The notes under the pieces are model-generated. The model made no database searches. It worked only from the letters and a program-made list of their open reading frames with translations, and had not been told where the DNA came from. Both the position numbers and the translations under genes were made by a program. Shown piece by piece: positions 39,465-49,031 of a DNA stretch of 64,000 nucleotides (positions are counted from its first letter, which is position 1; every line of letters begins with the position of its first letter). The stretch covers positions 62,001 to 126,000 of the forward strand of contig BLSF01000028.1 in NCBI GenBank assembly GCA_012862575.1, read 5' to 3'. This DNA comes from Parietichytrium sp. I65-24A (lineage: Eukaryota; Sar; Bigyra; Thraustochytrida; Thraustochytriidae).

Positions 39465-41176
39465 CACTACTCTAGAGAGCCAGACTATGCCTCCAATTCA
39501 CACAGAGTACCGGTACAAATGCCGCAGCACGTTTGTCTGATCTGAACTGATCTGATCAGTGGAGACGTGAGAGCTCACAGTCACGTTGCAGCCGCTACGA
39601 AGATTTGAGGCACCCGATACTCCCTGTCAGTATGATGTCCCTATCGATCGCTCGTTGAGGGCCAGGCTCGCGAGGATGGCTGGACTATATATCTATCTCC
39701 AAAGCTGAGCCTCAAAGCGGATCCAGAGCGCTTCCACCAGCCTCTGTCTGCAGCGGGACTCGTCCGGTCTCCCTTCCCTCTACTCGCTTCTGCACGTACC
39801 TTGCTTGATCTCGCTTGGCGTTGCGTTGGGGATCTGCTCAGCGCTTGTTTGAACTTTTTCTAACTTGCATCTGCATTCTGCATCATGATCAATCAAGATG
39901 TTACTTGTACCAGTTGCCTCGCACACAAACTTTGACCTTGGCACTCTTTTTCCTACTCTCTTTCCTACTCTCATTACCTCTCCCACAGCAAGCATCAAGC
40001 ATCAAGGCGTCGTGGCAGGCTACTAACTTAGGCGATTCTCACACAGCAGTAAGCGCTCTGTAGGTGTGGGTAGCGATTCGGGTGTCTAGTTTCTGACGAG
40101 TTTCGAATAGTTTCGCCAGGTTTTTCGACGATGGCATGCACAATGAGTTAACGTTTGATGAAACATTGAACTGTTGGGACTCGAATCATCTCGAATCATC
40201 TCGAACCAAAAAAAATTTCAGACTTTTTCTTGGCAAATCTACTTTTATAACACGTGAAAGTAAGCCGGTCGTTGACTGATCGCTTTGGTTTTTTAGACGA
40301 TCAATCAAAACGGTCTTTCGCGGAACTGTGAGCCCTGTCTAAACGTGAATTCATTAAACTGTCCTGACTGAAAGTTCTTTTCCTATGCATGCTGCTGCTC
40401 TTTAACTCAAAATGAACTGTCTGTGAAAGCGATTTATAAAGAAACTTGCTTGTAGCAATGCGCGGAATGGATGCCAGTGCTGTCAGTGCGTACGTGAGGC
40501 GACTTGGACGCCGTCAACAGCAACGAGATGTAACGAGAAACTTCCGGAAACCAGGGATTGGAGTGGGTTTCGCAGCTGTGTTTCATCAGTCAACACTAAG
40601 TGAAGCCACGAAGTGAGAGCGTAAACAAACCCTATCGGAAGGTGGGGTGAGTCAACAGAGTCAACAGGGTTTGTTTCCACTGCACTTCGCTGTGTTTCCA
40701 CCCCACCTTCCGATAGGGTTAGTTTACGCTGCACTTCGTGGTTAGCTGTGTTTCGCGGCGTGTTCTCCGCGGAACACCATGGAACGAACACCAGTTCCCG
40801 CGAACAGCTTCTCATTCCTTTGCTTCGCGAGCTGCTCTTTTGTTCACGTAGAAAACAGCGTTCACGATCTGCTTCTCCGCTCACGAATAACGAAGTGATC
40901 GACTTATCTTGCGCGACTCCGACTTCACCTCACTGTCACTCGGTCCTTCGCGGTGGTGGCAGCGCCCGTTTGGAGCGGGCTCTCGACCAGAGCGTTGCAG
41001 ACTCGAACGTTGTTAAAGGACGTGGGAACGGAGTTAATTTGCGTGCGTGGAGAGCGACTACGGGACGGGCAGCGGGTGTATATTATCTTTGCCGTCGTCG
41101 CAACTGACGCGGCGTGGACACATCTGTGCCACAAGTATCAGAAGTGGCGACTTTTTAGTTTGAAGAGCTCAATCAA
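39465..41176. other. Spacer between divergent Hsp20 and Sec3 genes
   Basis: No gene is supported. It contains GTACCGGTAC (39507-39516), a TATA-like run (39685-39694) and the large inverted repeat at 40605-40743. Confidence 0.5.
40605..40743. repeat. Inverted pair of the 43-bp CCCCACCTTCCG element
   Basis: Left arm 40605-40647 and right arm 40701-40743 match in inverted orientation with about three differences, around a 53-bp spacer. Each arm reads outward-in as CACGAAGTG...GTAAAC..., inner end CCCTATCGGAAGGTGGGG. The shape is that of a foldback or MITE-like element. A single arm occurs at 25848-25890. No coding sequence lies inside. Confidence 0.85.
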
Positions 41177-44100
41177 ATGTCGGCCCGCGGGCGCCGAGCG
41201 AGCGCACCAGGGTCGGGAGCGGTGGGAGGAGGGCCCGCGAATGGTCTCGGGGGATCCTTGTTCCCGTGGAGCACGCAGGAGAGCACTTGGTGGCGCGAAT
41301 CGGAACACGTTCTCTTGTTGAAAGTGCAGCAGGAGACGCTGGTGGCAAGGGGCGAGCAGGCGGCTCTGGTGAGCAAGGTGGAGAAGGCGGGAAAGAAAAA
41401 TGCGCTCAAGCAGCGGTTGCTGGTGGTGAGCAAGACTGGGGTGCTGGACGGGAAACAGCATCAGAAGAAGATGGTACAGTCCGGCAAACAGGAACGCGAA
41501 GATTTAGTAGTGCACCTCATGTCCGTGCGGGGGTGGGCGGTAAAAGAGACCTTGTCCCTGCGAACGCTTCGGTACGTGGATGGCTCCCCGGACGGCGTGG
41601 TCGCGCATGACTCTCAAAGCCAGAGTCTCGCTTTGAGCCTCGAGTTTCAGACCGGTGCCAAGCTGGTAATGGTCATGTCCTCGTTTTCTGAAAAGTGTGT
41701 GGTAGCCTTCTCCCTACTGCAACTTTGCGAGAGATACTTCAATTTTGTTCCGAACGTTTTAAATGCCCGTCTTGCCGAACTCAAGATGATTGCTACCGGC
41801 GAGAAATACACACAGCGATGCCTCTTACTTTCGGTGTCGACAACAAATAGGAACGCTAGAAATAAGCCCAATCTCAAGCTCGACAACAGCTCAGATGAGG
41901 ACGGCTATGCAGATGATACCGACAGCGAGGCTGCCTCCAGGCGCTCGAGAGGCAGCTCGATCGTTGACGATATTGGCGTGGGCCTCGGGGTCGCGCGCAA
42001 AGACAAGAGTCACACAACACCTAGTGCCGAGGATCAGGCGGAGAAAAAAGCTGCGACGAACCTTCTCAGCATAGAAGAGCAACAAGAGCTCTGGAAGATT
42101 CTTCGCGCTGAAAACCTCACGGACATGCCTGCAGGTGAACTGGCCGGGGAACTCCAAAAGAGGATCGCGGCCCTGGAGGAGGAAACTGGAGATGTGTTAC
42201 GGTCGTGGGAGACTCGAGAGGGCGACGCGGATGGGGACCAGAATCATTCGAATGGAAAAGTCGTAGACCCCATAACTAAGCTCGTGGACGAGCTTGATGT
42301 GGTGTACACCCAGCTCGATGACATGGACACCTGGATCTCTAATTACAACCTGGAGCTTCGAACGATGCGCAAGGATATCCTGAAAATTGAAAACGAGAAC
42401 AATCAGCTACAAGTTCGCGCCAAGAACCACAGAGCACTTAGACTTCATCTTGCGCAACTCTTGTCGCGATATGCTATCAGCCGCGACTCCATGGCAGTGA
42501 TTGCCGACTCGAGTATTATTGCAAACGATAGCACCCCCACACAAGTTGAGCGCCTTGCCAAAGCTGCGGTGGAGCTGAGGTACGCGCGCCTTGGAAAGAC
42601 GCACACACTTAAATGCCAAGACGATCCAGCACAAGACTCGCAGCCCGAAGTCTTTCCTGAAGAGATGTTCCTGTCGTCCGTGAGAGAAAGGGTTGTGGAG
42701 CTGGACCAATTCATCGAGCACTTCTTTGACAGCCTGTTGGATTATGTGGACGCCAAATTCCAATTTGCGGCTCAGGAATTAGTGGAAACATACGCAAGCC
42801 AGCTAGATCACTCGTCTGGAGGAGTCCCTCAGCTTGGCGACAACGGTGCAGACTCGCCGCACCACATTGCCTTGCGCCCGTTCAAAGCCCTTATTCACGC
42901 AATGTCGGAGTTGCAACCTGGAATCGGTGCAGAGAAGGTGGCGCAGATGTACATGGTTCACTTTGCGCAGGCATACGGTATTATTTTCCAAAAGTTCTTC
43001 CGCCTTTTGCTCGACCAAATCGTCTCCACGGAAAACACACAGTCTGCTGCATTCAGGCTTGCGACGGTGGACCCTGTTCGAGCCAACAATGAGCGCGTGG
43101 ATTTGGAGCGAGCGGAGCAGCTCGCTAAAGATATATCGAGCACGCGGCAGGTCTCCAGCAGTGTGGCCCTGTCTCACGCGCTGGCGCAAATATGCCCTTT
43201 TATTGTTCGAGAGCAGACATTCCTCAGCACGGTTCTTCTGGAAGGCACGGCCATCGGCACTGACCAAACACTGGCCGCCCTATTTCAAAGCAGAGCAGAG
43301 GTAACCAAGGCACTGCTTTCGCTTCTGGATCAAACCAGCGCGGACATCTCTCAGGTTCTGCTCATGATGATTGGTATCGAGTCGCAATTGGCAGTTTACG
43401 GCCAACAATCTCGGTTTCTTCGACTTTTGCTTTCGAGCGAGCAAAACAGCCTAGACTTTCAGCTCCGCCGAACATTTAACCAGTTCATAGAGGACCAGGT
43501 TTTGTACATTCACCAATTTCGAGTTCCGCTGCGAACGAGTCCTCACGTTTTGGTGCCAGCAACCAAGGTTGTCAGGCTTCTAGACAATATGATCGCTACT
43601 TGGAATGCTGCAATTCCAGCCCAGGAGCATGATTTCAACTCGCCCACATTTAAGAGCAGCCTTGTCGGCACTGGCATCTGCAGGCTCTTGGGCGCTCTAA
43701 CAGAGTGGATCGAGAGAATTGCGTCTTCGGCAGATCGCGCACTTATTCAGGAGCTTTGGCGCTGTGAGAATTTTAACTACCTCGCAGCAGTGCTGACAGA
43801 GGAGCGCGTCGGAAGGGCCCTATTTCCTGTGGTGAAGGGCTATCGCGCAATTGCTGAGAAGAGCTTGAAACAAAGTGTGGAGCACTTGCTTCGTGAACCT
43901 TACTCTCTGATGATGGACTTTGTGAATGATATTGAGCGTCATTTGGAGCAAGATTGTCGGCTTGAGGACATCATTTATCACAAACCAAGAATTAATCTCG
44001 CTCCCTTATTGCAAAAAATGGACGAGCTGTATATTAAGCAAAGCTTTGCTCACCTCATGAGTGTGGTTCGCTCTCAGCTGCAAAGCGACAGTAAGATTTT

Positions 44101-44260
44101 AGATCTGGTTCTCTCTGGCTTGCGTGACACCTTTTCTGAGCGATACGCCAAGTATGTGGAGCTCCTGGAGAAATGCTACGGAGACATTGTGAACCCAACC
44201 GCATCTCAAGCGGCCAGCATGGCCACTGCACTTTGTAACAACTCAAACATGAGACTCTGA
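41177..44260 (+). CDS. SEC3: Exocyst complex subunit Sec3 (EXOC1)
   Basis: 1027 residues, no intron. Sec3 marks sites where secretory vesicles tether to the plasma membrane and binds PI(4,5)P2 and Rho-type GTPases. Residues about 35-225 fit the N-terminal PH-like PIP2-binding domain (ESEHVLLLKVQQETLV, VHLMSVRGWAVKETLSLRTL). A Ser/Asp-rich linker follows. A coiled coil lies at about 370-430, with WISNYNLELRTMRKDILKIE and NENNQLQVRAKNHRALRL, the best-conserved Sec3 signature. The remaining 600 residues are helical rods as in the Sec3 C-terminal domain. Full length for the family. It runs in the same direction as the next five plus-strand genes. Confidence 0.88.
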   Translation: MSARGRRASAPGSGAVGGGPANGLGGSLFPWSTQESTWWRESEHVLLLKVQQETLVARGEQAALVSKVEKAGKKNALKQRLLVVSKTGVLDGKQHQKKMVQSGKQEREDLVVHLMSVRGWAVKETLSLRTLRYVDGSPDGVVAHDSQSQSLALSLEFQTGAKLVMVMSSFSEKCVVAFSLLQLCERYFNFVPNVLNARLAELKMIATGEKYTQRCLLLSVSTTNRNARNKPNLKLDNSSDEDGYADDTDSEAASRRSRGSSIVDDIGVGLGVARKDKSHTTPSAEDQAEKKAATNLLSIEEQQELWKILRAENLTDMPAGELAGELQKRIAALEEETGDVLRSWETREGDADGDQNHSNGKVVDPITKLVDELDVVYTQLDDMDTWISNYNLELRTMRKDILKIENENNQLQVRAKNHRALRLHLAQLLSRYAISRDSMAVIADSSIIANDSTPTQVERLAKAAVELRYARLGKTHTLKCQDDPAQDSQPEVFPEEMFLSSVRERVVELDQFIEHFFDSLLDYVDAKFQFAAQELVETYASQLDHSSGGVPQLGDNGADSPHHIALRPFKALIHAMSELQPGIGAEKVAQMYMVHFAQAYGIIFQKFFRLLLDQIVSTENTQSAAFRLATVDPVRANNERVDLERAEQLAKDISSTRQVSSSVALSHALAQICPFIVREQTFLSTVLLEGTAIGTDQTLAALFQSRAEVTKALLSLLDQTSADISQVLLMMIGIESQLAVYGQQSRFLRLLLSSEQNSLDFQLRRTFNQFIEDQVLYIHQFRVPLRTSPHVLVPATKVVRLLDNMIATWNAAIPAQEHDFNSPTFKSSLVGTGICRLLGALTEWIERIASSADRALIQELWRCENFNYLAAVLTEERVGRALFPVVKGYRAIAEKSLKQSVEHLLREPYSLMMDFVNDIERHLEQDCRLEDIIYHKPRINLAPLLQKMDELYIKQSFAHLMSVVRSQLQSDSKILDLVLSGLRDTFSERYAKYVELLEKCYGDIVNPTASQAASMATALCNNSNMRL

Positions 44261-45266
44261 GAGGAACCTCTGATCTGCTTGTGCCTTTCGTAGCGTCGGA
44301 TCAAATGCGGAGGTTTTTTGGCTTTGCTTTTAACAGAATTTTAGAAATCAACAAAGAAAAACAGACTCTGACTGCTATCTCTAACTAAACTCTCGACTCA
44401 CATCTCGAAATTTGTCGTGTTTCCAGGGAAAGTGTGCTTCCAAATGCATCCTTCCGAAACATGCATGGCCCCTATGCTTTTAACACGAGCTCTTTTGAAT
44501 CTTTGTAACGATCCACCCAAAGTTCATAGACTTTTCTACTCTCGTGGTGCAAGTCGGGAGACACAAACGAAGGCCAAGGACGGGGTCGTCTTATACAGGA
44601 CACCGTTCTCACCTGATGCTCTCTAGCAGTCCTCATCCCCTGCCCACCCATCATCCCTAGAGCTCCTACTAACGCCATACCAATCTTGCTATTAGCAGCA
44701 TAATGCAGCAATAGGCATAGGGCCGGCCACGCATTACCTTCACGAATAGCTGATCCTAGCCCCTCAATGCGGTCGAATGTAATGTCTCCACTGTACCAAC
44801 AGTACCACTTAGTACCACTGATAGTTCGACTGTAAGACTGCGATAAGGTGGCTATGAGTGAAGGCCTAGGAAGGGCTAGCCGGTTCGCTACTGGGCTACC
44901 GGAGTTGCTACTAGCTAGTCTAGTTAGCTCTTGAGTAGAGAGGTAGCTTATAGCTACATACATGGCTTTTAGATATTGTGAGTATTGTGAGGGGAAAATC
45001 GTGAGCGAGGACACTTAAATTGGAGCCGCGAGTACGCGCAAGAGGGAGAGAACGAAGAGAGAGAGAGAGAGAGAAAGAGAGTTTGTAAGAGTGCTTTAGC
45101 GCGAAGAACCGAAGAACCCGGCCTTTTGTGTCAGCAAGAGGGACGGATCTCTAGCCGCAGTTGGGAGGTGTCGCGCCTTTAAAACGCAGTCGTTGACTGG
45201 GAGACTTGGAAAGCGGGAGACGTTCGGCGGAAACGCGAGCGGTTAGAAGAGAAGACGGTAGAGAAG
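44261..45266. other. Spacer with CTAG-rich island and GA tract
   Basis: The CTAG/TAG-rich island covers about 44630-44970. A GA tract (45041-45081) lies in the leader of the next gene. A 180-codon minus frame (44472-45014) has no domain and unusual codons, so it is not called. Confidence 0.5.
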
Positions 45267-47459
45267 ATGGTGCGCTTTGGGAGCTACCTGAAGGCGCAGA
45301 GACTGGTGGAGTGGGAGAATGAGTACTTGGACTATGAAGGGCTGGACGAGATGATTACGGCGCTGGCTGAAGTGGAGAATGCCAGCGTGAATGTAGACGT
45401 TGGAAAGAGCGGGTACGGAGAGCGCGTTACGTCGCTGAGTATGATGCCAAATCCGTCCATTCAAGCAAAGTTTCGTGGCAGGGATATCACCGAGGCGGAC
45501 TTCTTCACGACGCTGGAAGGGGAAATGAACAAGATTGACAAGTTTACGCACGAGCAACTCACGAGCGTTAAAGGGAAGATTGAGGCGCTCGTTGAAAAGG
45601 CGAGTGAGGCAAATAGTGGAGCGCTGAAGATGGATCCCATTCAGAGGAAAAACGCCATGGATGAAGCGAAAAAGCTGGGGGACAAGTTTTTGAAGATCGA
45701 AAAGTTCACCAACTTGAACTTTTTGGGTTTCCATAAGATTTTGAAGAAGCACGACAAACAGCTCCCTGCAACACCGTGCCGTAAATTTTATCTCACCCGC
45801 CTTCATCAGCAGCGCTGGATCCGCCATGACTACTCCAGCGTCTTCGTCAACCTGAGCCAGATTTATTCACTGCTGCGCGGGGACAATATGTCCGGCAAGT
45901 TGCCAATTCGCAGCATGCAACTGACAAACACAAAGCGCAGCACTCAAATGTTTTGGGTACGGGTTGAAGACATTTCCAAGGTGAAACATATCATCTTGCA
46001 GTACCTGCCCGTGCACTACGACAACCCGAGCAGCTCGATGAGCGATTCCCAGTTGGTAAGCAGCGTTTATTTCGATAATACACAGCTCGAGCTCTACCAC
46101 AGGCGCCTTGATAAGAGCCCGGGTGCAGTTGAGGTCCGGTTCCGCTGGTTTGTCACAGAGGAGCCGGACGTGGTGTACATTGAGCGCCGCAGCTTCCTCG
46201 ACGGCTGGAACAGCGACGTAAGTGTCAAGGAGAGGTTTTCGCTTCAGAAACACCAGGTCATGCCATTCATTCGAGGCGAGTACACATTGGAAGACAAACT
46301 GCGCGAATTGAACGAGGCGGAGGCCAGCTCGGAAGAGGTCGAGATTGTCCGACAGCTGTTCAAGGAGGTGCACGAGCAAATGGATGCGAAACAGCTTGAG
46401 CCAAGACTTCGGACAACATACAACCGCGTGGCGTACCAGATCCCTTCGGATGACTCGGTTCGCGTGTGCTTGGATACAGGCATTGTAATGCATCTGGAGA
46501 ATCCCCGCAACGGGCCAGACTGCGTTTCTCAGAATAGATGGTTTCGCGACCCAGCCCAGTCTCTCCCGGTGAATGAGGTGACGCACTTCCCTCATGCCGT
46601 CTTGGAGATCAAGCTTTCGCAGCAAGACGACACCGAACCGCCTGTTTGGATTTCTGATCTGGTGAATAGCGGCCTGCTGACTCTGGTGCACAAGTTTTCC
46701 AAATACGTGCACGGATGCGCAGCTCTGCTAGCTGATGATGTTCAAGTCTTGCCCTTCTGGATCGACGACGAAAGCATCCAGGCATCACTGCTCAAGTCCC
46801 AGGCTGCCACTAAGAAGAGGCTTCTAGCCGGTGACGATGAGGGCGAGCTCAAAGCTTCCAACGGCAGGGTGCGTTTCGACCACTCCCTTGACACCTCAGG
46901 CGGCATCGAGATCATGAAGCCGCGTAAATCCCTCATCGCCGAGCCGCCCTCCCAGAAAGGGCACAAATCCTACGGCACCATGCCGCAGGACGACAACTCG
47001 AAAATTCCCCTCGTGTCGGTCAAGAGTGGCGAGTCCTGCTGGACCTGGATCACCTGTGGACTGGTCAAGGCTGGCTCCGGTTACACCAAGATTCCTCTGA
47101 AGGTGGAACCTAAACAGTTCTTCGCGAACGAGCGAACTTACCTGAACTGGCTGCAAATGGCAGTTACGATCGGTTCCATCGGCGTCGGCCTCTTGGGTTT
47201 CACGGGTTCCTCCGCCACTGCTGCGCACCGTGGAACCAAGCTTGCCCATCTCATCGGCATGACTCTCCTGCCGCTCGCAGTGTGCTTTTGCGCCTATGCT
47301 CTGATGATGTTTTACTGGCGCGGCAGGCGCATCAGAGCCCGCGAGGACACCATCCACGACGACAAGGGCCCTCTCGTTCTCGGTCTCATCAACCTTCTCG
47401 CGCTTTGCACCATCTTTGTACTAGACCTCACGTCCAACGGCAAGGCGGTCTCACCATAG
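45267..47459 (+). CDS. SPX-VTC protein (polyphosphate synthesis/transport subunit)
   Basis: 730 residues, no intron. The SPX domain (1-165) has the MVRFGSYLKAQ start and KFTNLNFLGFHKILKKHDK, whose lysines bind inositol pyrophosphates. The VTC tunnel domain (about 190-500) shows VEVRFRWF, ERRSFLDGWNSDVSVKERFS, LEIKLS and KFSKYVHG. The C-terminal DUF202 part (about 611-725) has FFANERTYLNWLQ and three membrane spans. In yeast, VTC makes polyphosphate and moves it into vacuoles or acidocalcisomes. Some lysines that Vtc4 uses for catalysis seem replaced (ERRSF for ERKTH; QMFWV for TKYWV). It may therefore be a Vtc2/3-like accessory subunit. That reading rests on remembered alignment. Confidence 0.92.
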   Translation: MVRFGSYLKAQRLVEWENEYLDYEGLDEMITALAEVENASVNVDVGKSGYGERVTSLSMMPNPSIQAKFRGRDITEADFFTTLEGEMNKIDKFTHEQLTSVKGKIEALVEKASEANSGALKMDPIQRKNAMDEAKKLGDKFLKIEKFTNLNFLGFHKILKKHDKQLPATPCRKFYLTRLHQQRWIRHDYSSVFVNLSQIYSLLRGDNMSGKLPIRSMQLTNTKRSTQMFWVRVEDISKVKHIILQYLPVHYDNPSSSMSDSQLVSSVYFDNTQLELYHRRLDKSPGAVEVRFRWFVTEEPDVVYIERRSFLDGWNSDVSVKERFSLQKHQVMPFIRGEYTLEDKLRELNEAEASSEEVEIVRQLFKEVHEQMDAKQLEPRLRTTYNRVAYQIPSDDSVRVCLDTGIVMHLENPRNGPDCVSQNRWFRDPAQSLPVNEVTHFPHAVLEIKLSQQDDTEPPVWISDLVNSGLLTLVHKFSKYVHGCAALLADDVQVLPFWIDDESIQASLLKSQAATKKRLLAGDDEGELKASNGRVRFDHSLDTSGGIEIMKPRKSLIAEPPSQKGHKSYGTMPQDDNSKIPLVSVKSGESCWTWITCGLVKAGSGYTKIPLKVEPKQFFANERTYLNWLQMAVTIGSIGVGLLGFTGSSATAAHRGTKLAHLIGMTLLPLAVCFCAYALMMFYWRGRRIRAREDTIHDDKGPLVLGLINLLALCTIFVLDLTSNGKAVSP

Positions 47460-49031
47460 AAATTAGGCTCTTGAGTAGGGTCCGGCGCGTGTACTCGAGG
47501 ACCTCGAGGACCTTGAGGACTGGTTCATCTTTCACGGCGTTCTTGCAGGAAGCTGGGAGAGAAAAATCGGACGAATCTAGAAGAGACAATTGCGCACAAC
47601 TAATTTCGACCATGCTTTTTTTTTCTTGTTTCTTGGGGGAACTGTAGGCTGTTGTAGCAGGGAGGGGTGTTTGCATTTCGCAGAAAATGAATGCTCTTCG
47701 TAGATCATCTTTGAATCAACCAATCAATCAATCAAAATTGAGAATGAAACAAAAAGAAGGAAAAGATCCACCCCGAGCTACTAGTACCCACATAACGAAC
47801 TCTCACTAACACAATAGAATAGAAGAACGGGGTGAGGAAATGTCTTCAGGATGAATTACCGCAGTCGCTATCCGAGCACTAACCTCCAAACTTCCGGAAT
47901 ATATGAACGAGTGACGCGGCCGATGTTGAGGCAGGAGTAAATTACGAACATGCAGGTGAGCGTGCGTTCACAGGCACTGGCTCTGTTTTAAATCAATGTA
48001 GAGAATTGCCGATCGATCATTCCCTGAGGTTCCCCGCGTTGCGTTCCCTCGTGTTCCCTTTTTCCATCCCAGACTGGCGTTGTGAATCGTGAAAGATCTC
48101 TTGGCCGCTCGGACAACTTGGACCCAATTTGGCTCTGCAACAAGCGAGTTCACTCCCTATCAGCTGATAGTTGACTCCTGTAGTGAATTGGGAGATGGAT
48201 TGATTGGTTGTTTTTCCCCTTAGATCTCTTGAGTGATTTGTTATTCAACAACAGATTTGATCTTGATCAATCAATTCAAGAGAAGAGAAGAGAAAAGAAC
48301 TTCCCTTGAGAGAATGGCCTACACACCACTACGTCATGTCATAGGCTATTCTTTTTTTCTTTGGCAACGCGATTCTGAATTTCTGAAAACATTCGCAAAT
48401 GTCCCTTAGACGAATTCTTATCTCCAGAGACTAACCTCCACTCCCCATCTGCCGCCCCTATCAGAAAACAGTTACTCGAAACACTGATACCCTGAGGAAA
48501 TGTAAAAGCACCACCTACTGTTATAGCGATCTCCATAGTGCTTACTGTCAACGAGACTCTTGAGAGGGAGTTGCCGGCAGAGCCTACCGAGGACTAGTCT
48601 CTGAATAGATCCTATCACCCACCAACTCGTCCATGCGGCCTAATGATTCTACTATCATCTCATTAATCAACCCGCAACTCCCCTTCCTAGCTTCCTAGCT
48701 TCCTGGAACTCCGGCAGGAGAGTAGCGAGGGATTAGAGCGTAGGCTAGGAAGAGGATGGAAACCAGGAAGAGAGAATCAATTGTCAAAGAGTTTTTCAAA
48801 GAGGAAAGAGAGAGAAGAGAAGAGAGAGAGAGAGATAAGAGAGAGGAAAGAGAAAAGGCGAGGTGGTCGCAGCAGACCCCAAACACCGGACGTGCACTTG
48901 CTTGGCTTGGCAGCAGGTGTATCGCACCGGCACGTTGGCACGTTGGAAGGAGAGCGTGAGCAGCTGGCACGACAGACAACGTGGTTCGTGAGTAAGAGAG
49001 AGAGAGAGAGAGAGAGAGCGGAGAGAGCAAG
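47460..49031. other. Spacer with CTAG-rich island and GA tracts
   Basis: No gene is supported. The CTAG/TAG-rich island spans about 48440-48740. GA microsatellites lie at 48806-48860 and 48991-49019, the latter ending 12 bases before the next ATG. Confidence 0.5.
48991..49019 (+). repeat. (GA)n microsatellite in the NBR1-like leader
   Basis: A perfect GA run of about ten units directly upstream of the start codon. Confidence 0.9.

Noticed and set aside
40176-40210. CGAATCATCT repeats resembling part of a tRNA T-arm
   Set aside because: No acceptor or anticodon arm can be folded around it.
44472-45014. 180-codon minus frame with membrane-like segments
   Set aside because: Lies in a CTAG-rich island with codon use unlike the neighbouring genes; no family match.
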